64,000 nucleotides of DNA. It comes from Mesobacillus campisalis (lineage in GTDB: Bacteria; Bacillota; Bacilli; Bacillales; Cytobacillaceae). Location of the stretch: the NCBI RefSeq assembly GCF_000986785.1, contig NZ_LAYY01000016.1, positions 1 through 64,000 of the forward strand, given 5' to 3'. The position numbers and the translations under genes were made by a program. The first letter of the stretch is position 1. Every line of letters begins with the position of its first letter. Below the pieces are notes generated by a model. It saw only the letters and a program-made list of their open reading frames with translations, did not search any database and was not told the origin of the DNA. This document shows positions 27,331 to 37,008 of the stretch, one piece after another.

Positions 27331-28201
27331 CAAAATTAAGAACGTAGCCGTAATTGGTGCCGGAACAATGGGAGCCCAGATTGCAATGGTATGTGCGCTG
27401 GCACAGTACCAAGTAGTCCTTCAGGATGTAAGCAAGGAAAGACTTGAAAAAGGCAGGGGCATCCTTAAGGAGCAAATGGAAAGAAGGGTGCAAAAAGGGC
27501 GGCTTACCGAGGACGAAGTACAGGCAGCTTTTAGCAGGATTGTATTCACCACCTCATTGGATGAATTAAAAGATATTGATTTCGTCATCGAAGCAATCAT
27601 TGAAAAAGTGGAGATTAAGAGAGAGCTATTCTCGAAACTTGATGAGGTCACGCCTAGGCATGCGATTTTGGCAACAAACAGTTCAACCATTGTCAGTTCG
27701 AAGCTGGCAGATGCAACAACCCGGCCGGATAAGGTATGCAACGTCCACTTCTTTAATCCGGCACTTGTAATGGAGCTGGTCGAAGTTGTGAGAGGACCCC
27801 ATACTTCCAGGGAGACAGCAGAACTGGCCATGAGTTTCATAGAATCAATCAATAAATATCCAGTTCTGTTAAACAAAGAAATTTCAGGTTTTGTAGCGAA
27901 TCGAATTCTTGGCAAGCTGATGGATGAAGCGGTCTATCTGCTCGAAAATGGCATTGCAAGTCATGAGGATATTGATGTCGTTTGTAAAAAAGCATTGAAC
28001 CACCCAATCGGTCCTTTTGCCTTGATGGATTTAACAGGAATTGATGTCAATTATCTGGTCCGAATGCAGCGGTATCAGGAAAGCGGCGACGAGAGGGACC
28101 GCCCGTCAAACATTGTTCAGGAAAAATATGAAAAAGGGGAGCTGGGACGAAAGACAGGAAAAGGATTCTATACCTATGAATCTGCCCCGGCAAAAGTATA
28201 A
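27320..28201 (+). CDS. 3-hydroxyacyl-CoA dehydrogenase (copy 1)
   Basis: 293 residues, PaaH/MmgB/HbdA type. Rossmann motif VIGAGTMGAQIA at 10-21, catalytic His in CNVHFFNPALVMELVEVV, and the C-terminal dimer domain with NHPIGPFALMDLTGID. It oxidises 3-hydroxyacyl-CoA with NAD. The start overlaps the ligase gene. A second, diverged copy lies at 30054-30899, so two hydroxyacyl substrates may occur in the pathway. Confidence 0.92.
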   Translation: MPVDKIKNVAVIGAGTMGAQIAMVCALAQYQVVLQDVSKERLEKGRGILKEQMERRVQKGRLTEDEVQAAFSRIVFTTSLDELKDIDFVIEAIIEKVEIKRELFSKLDEVTPRHAILATNSSTIVSSKLADATTRPDKVCNVHFFNPALVMELVEVVRGPHTSRETAELAMSFIESINKYPVLLNKEISGFVANRILGKLMDEAVYLLENGIASHEDIDVVCKKALNHPIGPFALMDLTGIDVNYLVRMQRYQESGDERDRPSNIVQEKYEKGELGRKTGKGFYTYESAPAKV

Positions 28202-28213
28202 GGAGGGATATCC

Positions 28214-28987
28214 ATGAATATATTCGTGCTGTTAAAAAGAACATTTGATACTGAGGAAAAAATTACAATCGCAAACGGTGCTATTAACGAAGATGGTGCC
28301 GAATTCATTATTAATCCATATGACGAATATGCCGTCGAGGAAGCCATCCAGCTGCGTGAGAGTCATGGTGGCGAAGTAACGGTTGTATCCGTTGGCGGTG
28401 AAGATGGTGAAAAACAGCTTCGCACAGCATTGGCTATGGGAGCCGATAAAGCGGTTCTAATCAATACCGAAGACGATATTGAATATGGGGACCAGCATAC
28501 CACCTCAAAAATCCTGGCGGAATACCTGAAGGATAAAGAAGCGGATATTATATTGGCCGGAAACGTGGCGATTGACTGCGGCAGCGGGCAGGTAGGTCCA
28601 CGTGTGGCCGATCTTTTGGATATTCCTTATGTAACCACAATTACAAAGCTTGAAATCGAAGGTGATAAAGTATCAGTGGTACGTGATGTGGAGGGAGATT
28701 CTGAAGTAATTGAAACATCTCTTCCTTTATTGATAACAGCTCAGCAAGGCTTAAACGAACCACGCTATCCATCATTGCCGGGAATCATGAAAGCGAAGAA
28801 AAAACCGCTGGAAGAGCTGGAACTTGATGACCTGGACCTGGATGAAGATGAGGTTGAAGCCAAGACAAAAGTAATTGAAATCTTCTTGCCGCCAACAAAG
28901 GAAGCAGGCAGAGTGCTTGAAGGTGAAATTTCGGAAAAAGTGAAGGAACTGGTCAGCCTGCTCCATAAAGAAGCGAAAGTGATATAA
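28214..28987 (+). CDS. etfB: electron transfer flavoprotein beta subunit
   Basis: 257 residues, ETF-beta family (AMP/FAD-binding alpha/beta fold): MNIFVLLKRTFDTEEKI at the start, VEEAIQLRESHGGEVTVVSVG, and the recognition-loop region near EPRYPSLPGIMKAKKK. It pairs with EtfA 13 nt downstream and carries electrons from the acyl-CoA dehydrogenases to the quinone pool. An acidic stretch (ELDDLDLDEDEVE) follows the recognition loop. This is likely a pathway-specific ETF. Confidence 0.93.
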   Translation: MNIFVLLKRTFDTEEKITIANGAINEDGAEFIINPYDEYAVEEAIQLRESHGGEVTVVSVGGEDGEKQLRTALAMGADKAVLINTEDDIEYGDQHTTSKILAEYLKDKEADIILAGNVAIDCGSGQVGPRVADLLDIPYVTTITKLEIEGDKVSVVRDVEGDSEVIETSLPLLITAQQGLNEPRYPSLPGIMKAKKKPLEELELDDLDLDEDEVEAKTKVIEIFLPPTKEAGRVLEGEISEKVKELVSLLHKEAKVI

Positions 28988-29000
28988 AGGAGGAAATATC

Positions 29001-29978
29001 ATGACTAAAAAAGTAGCTGTACTTGGAGAAATTCGTGATGGATCGCTGCGGAATGTTTCTTTTGAAGGGCTGGCAGCGGCCAGGACGATAGCGGAAGGCG
29101 GAGAAATCCTTGCTGTACTGGTCGGAGCTTCTCTCGGAACGCTGGCACAGGATATGATTCATTATGGTGCAGACAGGGTGGTCACGGTCGAGGATGAAAA
29201 GCTGGCACAATATACTCCTGATGGATTTTCACAAGCATTCTTAAGCGTTGTTGAGCAGGAAAAGCCTGAAGCCATCGTGTTCGGTCACACGGCCCTTGGA
29301 AAAGATCTTGCTCCAAAAATTGCGAGCAGGCTTGGCTGCGGATTGATTTCAGATGCAGTTGATGTGGAAATTGCCGGCGGAAATGTTGTGTTTACGAGAC
29401 CTATATACTCGGGCAAGGCGTTTGAAAAGAAAATAGTGAGTGACGGAATTGTTTTTGCGACAATTCGCCCTAATAATATTGCACCACTTGAAAAAGAAAC
29501 TTCCCGTGCAGGTGAGGTAACGGCGTTGTCTGCCGAGATTAAAGACCTTCGGACCATTGTCCGCGAAGTAGCCAAAAAAGCAACCCAGGGCGTGGATTTA
29601 TCCGAAGCAAAAATCATTGTTGCCGGGGGACGTGGGGTTAAAAGTGCAGATGGCTTCAGTCCGCTGCAAGAACTTGCTGATGTGCTTGGCGGAGCAGTCG
29701 GTGCCTCCCGCGGAGCCTGTGATGCAGAATATTGCGATTATTCGCTTCAAATTGGCCAAACGGGGAAAGTTGTTACCCCTGATTTATATATTGCCTGCGG
29801 CATTTCGGGCGCCATCCAGCATTTGGCCGGAATGTCCAATTCAAAGGTAATCGTTGCGATAAATAAAGATCCTGAAGCAAACATCTTCAAAGTGGCGGAT
29901 TACGGCATTGTTGGCGATTTATTTGAAGTCGTGCCTATGCTTGCTGAAGAGTTTAAAAACCTGCTGATAAAGGCCTAG
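29001..29978 (+). CDS. etfA: electron transfer flavoprotein alpha subunit
   Basis: 325 residues. The C-terminal FAD domain is clear: VAGGRGVKSADGFSPLQELA, GASRGACDAEY, and the signature YIACGISGAIQHLAGM with INKDPEANIFKVADYGIVGD. It forms the ETF heterodimer with EtfB. GGAGG precedes ATG 29001. Confidence 0.94.
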   Translation: MTKKVAVLGEIRDGSLRNVSFEGLAAARTIAEGGEILAVLVGASLGTLAQDMIHYGADRVVTVEDEKLAQYTPDGFSQAFLSVVEQEKPEAIVFGHTALGKDLAPKIASRLGCGLISDAVDVEIAGGNVVFTRPIYSGKAFEKKIVSDGIVFATIRPNNIAPLEKETSRAGEVTALSAEIKDLRTIVREVAKKATQGVDLSEAKIIVAGGRGVKSADGFSPLQELADVLGGAVGASRGACDAEYCDYSLQIGQTGKVVTPDLYIACGISGAIQHLAGMSNSKVIVAINKDPEANIFKVADYGIVGDLFEVVPMLAEEFKNLLIKA

Positions 29979-30053
29979 ATAAACCGGAAAAAGCTCCCCG
30001 CTGGCGCGGGGGCTAATTCCCGGTTCGATATGGAGCCGAGAGGGGGAATGAAA

Positions 30054-30899
30054 ATGGAAAGAATCTCCGTGATAGGCGCTGGAACTATGGGGCGGGGGAT
30101 TGTCTACTCCTGTGCAACAGCCGGTTTTTTAACTGCTGTCCAGGATATCTCAGAGGAATCGTTGGAAACTTGCCGATCCTATATTAACAAACAACTGGAA
30201 CGTTCCATTGAAAAAGGGCTGGTAACGGCAGAGGAAGCGGAAGCTGCCAAAGGCAGGATCTCGTATTCCACCAGCATTCAAGAAACGGTGGCCGAAGCCG
30301 AGTTAGTTATTGAAGCAGTCCTTGAAGTGATGGAGCTGAAGATGGATATTTTTAAACAGCTCGATCAGTTTGCACCATCCACAGCGATACTGGCTACAAA
30401 CACATCAACAATGAGCCCAACTGAAATTGCCGCACAAACGAGCAGGCCTGAACGCTGTATTGCTTTGCACTTTTTCAATCCGGTTCCAAAGATGAAATTA
30501 ATTGAAGTGATCTGCGGCTTGGAAACTTCAGAGGAAACCATCCGTAAAAGCTTTGAATTTGGCAAGGCTATGGGAAAAGAATGCGTTAAAATCAATGAAT
30601 TTCCGGGCTTTGCTGTCAGCAGGATGAACTGCCTGATTGGCAATGAAGCGATGAATATGGTCATGGAAGGTGTAGGCAGCATCGAAGATATCGATAAGGC
30701 GATCAAGCTGGGCTTAAACCACCCGATGGGACCTCTGGAACTTGCCGATCTGGTCGGTCTCGATACAAGGCTCCGCAATATGGAATACCTGTACAAAACG
30801 CTGGGAGAAAAGTATCGGCCGTGCCCGATACTCGTAAAGTATGTAAAAGCGGGCCGTCTTGGCAAGAAATCCGGCAGCGGATTTTACAACTACAATTAG
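30054..30899 (+). CDS. 3-hydroxyacyl-CoA dehydrogenase (copy 2)
   Basis: 281 residues from ATG 30054: AGGGGG at 30041-30046 gives seven-base spacing, while ATG 30048 would be too close. VIGAGTMGRGIVYSCATAG is the NAD site, and CIALHFFNPVPKMKLIEVI holds the catalytic His. It differs clearly from copy 1, so it probably acts on another chain length or stereochemistry rather than being a recent duplicate. The gap before it (29979-30053) contains a GC-rich hairpin (AGCTCCCCGC/GCGGGGGCT) without a T-run, perhaps an mRNA processing or stability element. Confidence 0.9.
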   Translation: MERISVIGAGTMGRGIVYSCATAGFLTAVQDISEESLETCRSYINKQLERSIEKGLVTAEEAEAAKGRISYSTSIQETVAEAELVIEAVLEVMELKMDIFKQLDQFAPSTAILATNTSTMSPTEIAAQTSRPERCIALHFFNPVPKMKLIEVICGLETSEETIRKSFEFGKAMGKECVKINEFPGFAVSRMNCLIGNEAMNMVMEGVGSIEDIDKAIKLGLNHPMGPLELADLVGLDTRLRNMEYLYKTLGEKYRPCPILVKYVKAGRLGKKSGSGFYNYN

Positions 30900-30913
30900 C
30901 GGGGGGGATACAA

Positions 30914-32068
30914 ATGGATTTTCGTTTGGATGAAGACATTCAATTTTTAAAGAAAAACGTCCGGGATTTTGTCCAGAGCGAAGTGGAAGCTGTGGCAATG
31001 CAGATAGAAGAAGAAAATAAGATTCCAGAAAGGATTATTGAGTTTTCAAAGGAAATGGGGCTGTTCGGACTTAGTATTCCAGAGGAGTTTGGCGGCCTTG
31101 GGATTGGCATGGTAGGGAAATGTGCCCTTTATGAGGAAATTGGTGCAACTCATAATGGCTATACGACCTTGATTGGCGCCCATACTGGCATTGGAACAGT
31201 CGGCATTGTCGATATGGGCAATGAAGCCCAAAAAAGAAAATACCTGCCGGATATGGCTGCAGGCGAAAAAATAGGAGCATTTGCCCTGACTGAACCATCT
31301 GCCGGATCCAATGCCACGAACCTGAAAACAACCGCTGTAAAAAAGGGAGACAAATATATCCTTAATGGAACGAAACATTATATAACCAATGCAACCGAAG
31401 CGGATGTTTTTACAGTAATGGCTGTGACCGACCCCTCAAAAGGCGCTAAAGGAATTACATCTTTTATTGTGGAAAAGGAATTCTCTGGCTTTCAGGTAGG
31501 GGCTGTAGAGAAAAAAATGGGGTTAAGAGGCTCGCACTCCGCAGAAGTGATTATGGAAGATTGTGAAGTACCTGTGGAGAATGTGCTTGGTGTAGAAGGA
31601 CAGGGATACGTCAACGCCTTGAAAATATTGGCAAATGGGCGTGCAGGTTTGGCAGCCCGGAATTTGGGGTCGTGCCAAAAGCTTCTTGATATGTCGGCTA
31701 CTTATGCCAATCAAAGGGTGCAATTCAATGTTCCGATTATCGAACACCAGGCTGTGGCCCACATGTTATCTGAAATGGCAATGGAAATTGAAGCGCTCCG
31801 TTCTTTTACATACAGGGTAGCATGGATGGTCGATGAAGGCATGAAGGTGATTAAAGAAGCGGCAATGCTGAAACTCTTTGGTTCAGAAGTGTATAACCGG
31901 GTTGCTGACAAGGCCATTCAGGTCCACGGCGGAATTGGCTATATTGCCGATTATCCGATTGAGCGCTTCTTCCGTGATGCCCGGATTACCCGAATCTACG
32001 AGGGGACTTCTGAAATCCAGAAGAACATCATTGCAGGACAATTGAAAAAAGAATACAAGCTAGATTAA
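30914..32068 (+). CDS. acyl-CoA dehydrogenase (second in operon)
   Basis: 384 residues from ATG 30914 (GGGGGGGAT upstream). Motifs FALTEPSAGSNATN, HYITNATEADVFTVMA, VHGGIGYIADYPIERFFRD and IYEGTSEIQKNIIAG are intact. It is clearly paralogous to the product of 20729-21877. Two dehydrogenases plus two hydroxyacyl dehydrogenases in one operon suggest two rounds of dehydrogenation on different intermediates. Confidence 0.92.
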   Translation: MDFRLDEDIQFLKKNVRDFVQSEVEAVAMQIEEENKIPERIIEFSKEMGLFGLSIPEEFGGLGIGMVGKCALYEEIGATHNGYTTLIGAHTGIGTVGIVDMGNEAQKRKYLPDMAAGEKIGAFALTEPSAGSNATNLKTTAVKKGDKYILNGTKHYITNATEADVFTVMAVTDPSKGAKGITSFIVEKEFSGFQVGAVEKKMGLRGSHSAEVIMEDCEVPVENVLGVEGQGYVNALKILANGRAGLAARNLGSCQKLLDMSATYANQRVQFNVPIIEHQAVAHMLSEMAMEIEALRSFTYRVAWMVDEGMKVIKEAAMLKLFGSEVYNRVADKAIQVHGGIGYIADYPIERFFRDARITRIYEGTSEIQKNIIAGQLKKEYKLD

Positions 32069-32106
32069 TAGAATGAGTGAACTTAAGGCGGAGGGGAGAT
32101 AAAATT

Positions 32107-33303
32107 ATGTCGGCAAAAGAAAACATTGTCATAGTCAGTGCTGTCCGGACACCAATCGGTCGTTATGGCGGCGGGTTAAAGGAATTAAATTCTGGCCATT
32201 TGGCAAGCCATGTCATTAAAGAGGCGATAAAACGGGCAAACATTGAAGCAGATCAGGTTGATGAGGTCATATTGGGAGAAGTGAGGCAGTCAACGGAATC
32301 TTCGAACGTTGCGAGGGTAGCAGCCCTAAGAGCTGGAGTACCTGAAACGGCACCTGCTTTCACGATTAATCGCCTTTGCGCATCCGGAATGCAGGCGATT
32401 GCCTCTGGTGTTCAACAGATCCAATCAGGTCAGGCCGATATTGTCGTAGCTGGCGGAACAGAAAGCATGAGCTGTTCTCCGGTTTATTTGAGAGGCTCAC
32501 GTTTCGGAGGGGACCGTGCCCATTTGGTTGATTCCAACACAGAAGCCGGACAGCAGCCGAAGGAAATATATGGTGATAATCTAGGGATGGGAATTACCGC
32601 AGAAAACGTCGCTGAAAAATACCAGATATCAAGGGAAGATCAGGATGCGTTCGCGATTGAAAGCCAGAGAAGAGCAGGAATCGCCATAGAAGAGGGGAAA
32701 TTCAAGGAGGAGATTATTCCTGTAGAAATAACTGGCAAAAAAGGCTCAACACTGATTGAAACCGATGAACATCCACGGCCAGATACCACACTTGAAAAAT
32801 TGGCGAAATTAAAACCTGTTTTCCGCAAGGAAGGCACTGTGACTGCAGGAAATGCATGCGGACGCAACGACGGTGCTTCAGTGCTTGTCTTGATGTCAGA
32901 GTCGAATGCGAAGGAACAAAATCTTACCCCGCTTGCCAGAATAGTAGATTGGGCTGCTGTAGGTGTATCCCCGGAAATAATGGGCATTGGTCCAGTTCCA
33001 GCGGTGAAGAAGCTTCTTGAACGGACAGGAAAAACAATCGAAGAGATTGACCTGTTTGAACTGAATGAAGCCTTTGCTTCCCAGGCACTGGCGGTCATTA
33101 GAGAACTGGGTCTAAACCAGGAAAAAGTAAATGTAAATGGCGGCGCCATTGCACTTGGACATCCGGTTGGAGCCACAGGAGCTCGTATTGTCACTACGCT
33201 GTTATACGAACTTATCCGCAGAAAACAACGTTACGGCATAGCGACTCTCTGTGTGGGTGGGGGACAGGGAATGGCCATTTTAATCGAAAATGCGTCCGAA
33301 TAG
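32107..33303 (+). CDS. acetyl-CoA acyltransferase (thiolase)
   Basis: 398 residues from ATG 32107 (GGAGGGGAG upstream). Thiolase active-site residues are present: nucleophile Cys in [11 protein letters not shown], His in [16 protein letters not shown], and the second Cys in [11 protein letters not shown]. It cleaves 3-ketoacyl-CoA to acetyl-CoA and a shortened acyl-CoA, the last beta-oxidation step. Confidence 0.93.
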   Translation: MSAKENIVIVSAVRTPIGRYGGGLKELNSGHLASHVIKEAIKRANIEADQVDEVILGEVRQSTESSNVARVAALRAGVPETAPAFTINRLCASGMQAIASGVQQIQSGQADIVVAGGTESMSCSPVYLRGSRFGGDRAHLVDSNTEAGQQPKEIYGDNLGMGITAENVAEKYQISREDQDAFAIESQRRAGIAIEEGKFKEEIIPVEITGKKGSTLIETDEHPRPDTTLEKLAKLKPVFRKEGTVTAGNACGRNDGASVLVLMSESNAKEQNLTPLARIVDWAAVGVSPEIMGIGPVPAVKKLLERTGKTIEEIDLFELNEAFASQALAVIRELGLNQEKVNVNGGAIALGHPVGATGARIVTTLLYELIRRKQRYGIATLCVGGGQGMAILIENASE

Positions 33304-33371
33304 TAAGGAAGAGGAATAGAGTCAAGTGCAATGCTTGACCTTGAAAAACAAGAAGATGAGGAGGAAGTGCA

Positions 33372-34154
33372 ATGCATGCGTTCAAAAATATAGAAATCAC
33401 TCCAAAAGGACAACTGTGCTACATAACAATCAACCGGCCGGAGCTGCGAAACGCCTTGAACACAGAGACTCTCCAGGAAATCGCTTCAGCACTCGAAATA
33501 CTGAAAGCGGACGACAGCGTTGGCTGCATTATTTTTACTGGAAAAGGTGAAAAGTCTTTCGCCGCAGGCGCGGATATTGGACAGCTGAAAGAAAAGACTG
33601 CTTTGGATGTCTTCAGGCCAAATGGGATGCAGGAAATTTACGATTTAATTGAAATATATGAAAAACCCACTATTGCAATGGTAAACGGTTTTGCGCTTGG
33701 CGGTGGATGTGAGCTGGCGCTTTCCTGTGATATCCGGATAGCGTCTACTAACGCGAAGTTCGGTCTTCCTGAATTAAACCTTTCGATTATCCCATCTGCA
33801 GGCGGGACCCAGAGGCTTGCCCGGATGGTTGGGAAGGGAGTGGCGCTAGATATGATCCTGACAGGCAAAATGATCAGCGGCGAGGAAGCACACCGGATCG
33901 GGCTTGTATCGGAAGTCGTGCCTCCTGAAGAGCTACAGGCAATGGCTGAAGAGATTGCGGCAAAAATTTTGGCAAAAGGTCCGCTTGCGGTGAGATTAGC
34001 AAAATTGTCTGTACATGCTGGCTTCGAGACCGATCAAAAAACAGGGCTGATCATTGAAAAGCTGGCACAGGCAGTTTTGTTTACGACAGAAGATAAGAAG
34101 GAGGGGACCTCGGCCTTTTTGGAGAAACGAAGACCGGAGTTCGCCTCGAGGTAA
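33372..34154 (+). CDS. enoyl-CoA hydratase (crotonase)
   Basis: 260 residues, GAGGAGGAAG before ATG 33372. Oxyanion-hole segments SFAAGADIGQL and NGFALGGGCELALSCDIR, and the catalytic-Glu region PELNLSIIPSAGGTQRLAR, match an active hydratase. It adds water to 2-enoyl-CoA. Last gene of the sigma-54 operon; I see no strong terminator directly after it. Confidence 0.92.
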   Translation: MHAFKNIEITPKGQLCYITINRPELRNALNTETLQEIASALEILKADDSVGCIIFTGKGEKSFAAGADIGQLKEKTALDVFRPNGMQEIYDLIEIYEKPTIAMVNGFALGGGCELALSCDIRIASTNAKFGLPELNLSIIPSAGGTQRLARMVGKGVALDMILTGKMISGEEAHRIGLVSEVVPPEELQAMAEEIAAKILAKGPLAVRLAKLSVHAGFETDQKTGLIIEKLAQAVLFTTEDKKEGTSAFLEKRRPEFASR

Positions 34155-34238
34155 AGAAAACTTGATTAAAGCCTTGTACTGTTTCGCAAATTTCGTATAT
34201 AGTAAAAAGCAAAGATTTTGTTTAGGAAGGCGTTTGAT

Positions 34239-34460
34239 ATGTACAAGAGTTTTTATCATTTCCTGATGAAATACAGGCATCCCAAGCCAAAGGATGCCAT
34301 CAGCAATTTCGCAAACAGTGCCTATGAGGACCACGGCTTTCCGAAGCATTCGGATAATTATCATGAAATAAGCTCCTATCTGGAGTTTCATGGCCAGTAT
34401 CTCGAGAGCATGGCAATTTTTGATGAAGCATGGGATTTGTACCTGCAGTCTGAGGGATAG
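34239..34460 (+). CDS. yozE: YozE-family (UPF0346) small protein
   Basis: 73 residues from ATG 34239 with AGGAAGG upstream; an in-frame start at 34218 lies in front of that site. MYKSFYHFLMKYRHPKPKDA and YEDHGFPKHSDNYHEISSYL match the YozE family, a small SAM-like helical domain in Bacillus. Function unknown. A terminator follows immediately. Confidence 0.9.
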   Translation: MYKSFYHFLMKYRHPKPKDAISNFANSAYEDHGFPKHSDNYHEISSYLEFHGQYLESMAIFDEAWDLYLQSEG

Positions 34461-34481
34461 AGTGATTCTATCCCTTTTTTT
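34454..34481 (+). terminator. yozE terminator
   Basis: Arms GGGATAG (34454-34460) and CTATCCC (34468-34474), then seven T. The 5' arm overlaps the stop codon. Confidence 0.88.
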
Positions 34482-34624
34482 ATGCTTTTTAAAACTCATT
34501 TATCGGCTTCTAGCTTGATTATTCATCCTTTGCCCACAATTACCTTTTCTTTATGGGGTGCGTGGCGATTTCTCTTTTTGGCGCATATAATGTGGTAATA
34601 AATTCACGACGCATCATTGAGAGG

Positions 34625-34774
34625 ATGGAGGAAATGGAAAAAAAGAAGGAACCGAAATATAAAATCGGTGATACAGTCGTGATCACAATCTATGGAACGG
34701 TTGGAAAGGTAACAAATGTTAATTTTCTATTTTTACGGGTTCTTAATGAATTTTGTAAACATAGGAGTGATTGA
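34625..34774 (+). pseudogene. 3'-truncated small gene cut by the recombinase element
   Basis: The frame reads MEEMEKKKEPKYKIGDTVVI and then TIYGTVGKVTNV, a small beta-barrel opening like a KOW/SH3 domain. It then runs into AT-rich sequence (NFLFLRVLNEFCKHRSD) and stops 4 nt before the recombinase start. The tail does not resemble a natural ending, and I found no matching 3' part in the next 5 kb. Reading: a gene next to yozE interrupted at a recombination site at about 34709-34777. A TATAAT at 34586-34591 lies upstream. Start could be 34625 or 34634. Confidence 0.5.
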
Positions 34775-34777
34775 GGT

Positions 34778-36250
34778 ATGGCCCTCGCTGCAATTTATTT
34801 ACGACTATCTAGAAATGAGGAGCAATTGAACATTGATGAAATTTTAGGAAATCATCGGAGTGCTTTAATAAAACTAGCCACTCAAAACAAATTAACGTAT
34901 GACGTTTATCAGGAAATATCCAGTGGAGTGAATAATGTTAGACCGCAATTGAATCTTTTATTAAACAAATTAGTGGAATATGATTATCTCCTTGTTATGG
35001 ATATAGATCGGATTTCACGTGACAACGCGTATGCTGAGCAAATCAAAACGATGTTGATCGCTCATGATATCAAGATTTTAACTCCTCAGGGTGCGATTGA
35101 CCTAACGCAGGAAAGCAATGAGATGCTTTTTTCGTTTCAAGCAATGATGGCGAACTTCGAGTACAAACAAATACGTAAACGGCTGGGAAGAGGCAGATTA
35201 GCTGCAGCAGAACAAGGGAAATGGGTAATGAGCAACAAAGCCCCACTCGGTTATAAAAAGGGTGAAAACCAAAGATTAGTCATTGTAGAAGATGAGGCAA
35301 AAATCATTAGACACATATTTCAAAGAACCATAGAGAGAGTTAGTGCCAATGAAATTGCAAAAGAGTTAGATACATATGGGTGGAGAAGCAGAAGCGGAAA
35401 AATCCTCACAACCTCTCACATCTCCAGTATCCGTAAAAATGTTGTTTATTATGGAGTGGTTCAAGCTTGTAGAAGAGTGAACGGCAGAGTGGTTGATGAG
35501 GTATTTGTTGAGGATGCACATCTACCAATCGTGAGCAAACAAACTTTCTTGGAAGTTCAAAAGATATTAGCAGAAAACAAAAGCGGTAGTTATTTTAATA
35601 AGAAAAAGGCAACTAGGAGACTTCAAAACCTTCTTTACTGTAGTTGCTGCGGAAGAAAAAGATATATCCAAACAGATGGTGAAACAGACTTCATCAAGTC
35701 TTGTTCTTATAAAATAAGTAATAATACATGTAAGGACAGGGGCCATAAATACTTACCGGTTGAAGAATTTGTTTTACAAAAAGTAAAACAAAAGAAACCC
35801 GATTTTGAGGTCGCATTAGAAAAATTGAAAAATCTGGACACCTCTAATGAACAACATAAACTTTCCACCCAAAAGGAATCACTTATTAAGCAAATGGGGA
35901 AGCTGGACAATAGGCAAAAGAATCTAAAAATCATGAGAATGGATGGGGAAATTACAAAAGCTGAATTCCTTGAATTAAGTAAAGAGAATGATAACAAGAT
36001 AAAAAATTTTATTCAGCAAATGGATTTAATCAATATTCAATTAGAAAATCTAAATAATACAGAGGAAGAACAAAAGCGGATAGTAAACTGTCTAGAAACC
36101 TTAAGCAGAATTGACCAACTTCAACCTGAAGATTGTAATACTTTCCTTAAAACCTTTATAAAGAAAATCTTCTTTTCTACTAATTCGACAGCAGACCATA
36201 ACACTAGAAGAGAAGCTTTGCATGTCACAATAGAAATTGAATGGGTGTAG
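34778..36250 (+). CDS. large serine recombinase
   Basis: 490 residues. The resolvase domain has the YLRLS start with catalytic Ser11 (Y7-R9-S11 pattern) and the DRISRDNAYAEQI segment; a recombinase domain (about 160-260) follows, then a zinc ribbon (CSCCGRK ... CSYKISNNTC, about 290-320) and a long coiled coil (about 345-440). This is the phage-integrase/SpoIVCA/CcrA type, which joins att sites without a transposase. AGGAG ten bases before ATG 34778. Codons are more AT-rich than in flanking genes, as expected for acquired DNA. The gene looks intact, while the DNA after it is decayed. Confidence 0.92.
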   Translation: MALAAIYLRLSRNEEQLNIDEILGNHRSALIKLATQNKLTYDVYQEISSGVNNVRPQLNLLLNKLVEYDYLLVMDIDRISRDNAYAEQIKTMLIAHDIKILTPQGAIDLTQESNEMLFSFQAMMANFEYKQIRKRLGRGRLAAAEQGKWVMSNKAPLGYKKGENQRLVIVEDEAKIIRHIFQRTIERVSANEIAKELDTYGWRSRSGKILTTSHISSIRKNVVYYGVVQACRRVNGRVVDEVFVEDAHLPIVSKQTFLEVQKILAENKSGSYFNKKKATRRLQNLLYCSCCGRKRYIQTDGETDFIKSCSYKISNNTCKDRGHKYLPVEEFVLQKVKQKKPDFEVALEKLKNLDTSNEQHKLSTQKESLIKQMGKLDNRQKNLKIMRMDGEITKAEFLELSKENDNKIKNFIQQMDLINIQLENLNNTEEEQKRIVNCLETLSRIDQLQPEDCNTFLKTFIKKIFFSTNSTADHNTRREALHVTIEIEWV

Positions 36251-36723
36251 GGGTATAAAAACTGATACAGCAGGAATCAAAATTTTAACAAAGGTTTGAT
36301 GTAGAGGGTTAACGTTTTCAGGAGTTCAAATACTTATGCCGTCGGAGGAATTATAAACCTTATTATTTCGAGGTAATATCCCGAGCCTTACCTTCAGCCG
36401 TGTGGATTTAGGCCTAGACGACAGTATATATGGTCTCTCCCGTTTTTTTAGCAAAAGAATTGAAACTCCGACAAGAAGCGATATCGGTTCAAGGGTATAT
36501 GCTGTTAAAATTTCTCGGTTGGTGGGTAATTTGGCTGTTAAACATTATAGATTTAATGTTTAACATTGAATATTAAACTATGAATACCGAGGTAATAATA
36601 GCTTGTCCAGTTCCAAAGGTTCTCATTTCCTTTAAGGATCGTTCATTAATTATTTACGCAGCACAAGTGAATATCGATCACAATCCTCGAGTTAACCCAT
36701 TGCACTCCAAATAGCCTGTATAA
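36251..36723 (+). other. noncoding or decayed stretch after the recombinase
   Basis: About 470 bases with frequent stops in all frames. I see no supported gene, RNA or terminator here. Confidence 0.5.
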
Positions 36724-37008
36724 TTCGTTGAAAAACTTGGGCATCAATTTCAAGCCGCCCGTGAATGGCAGTCCATTAGTCAGTTAATCAAATACCTGCC
36801 TAGATGCCCCGATTTTTCTCACCAGAGTATTCTCCTTATGGAGGTATTCACGATTTTTGGATTAGGCATAGAACTCTTTCTAACACTTGTCCACAATTAT
36901 AAACATTCTTTCACGTTAATGAATAACTTGTCCAAAATGGAGCAAATTAAAAAGGAACAAGGCTTATGCTTCTTTAAGAAGCTCCAAGCTTTGTTCCAAT
37001 TGGGTTAA
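36724..37008 (+). pseudogene. 94-codon open stretch without a start, probable gene remnant
   Basis: Open from a stop at 36721 to TAA 37006-37008, reading VEKLGHQFQAAREWQSISQL and on to KKLQALFQLG. The composition is protein-like (amphipathic helices, few rare residues), but there is no start codon with a ribosome-binding site. It overlaps the xre gene on the other strand by 45 nt. I cannot assign a family; a 5'-deleted gene is the most likely reading. Confidence 0.35.

Noticed and set aside
29983-30025. GC-rich hairpin between etfA and the second 3-hydroxyacyl-CoA dehydrogenase gene
   Set aside because: Not a terminator, as no T-run follows and the genes continue in the same direction; kept only as a possible processing element.
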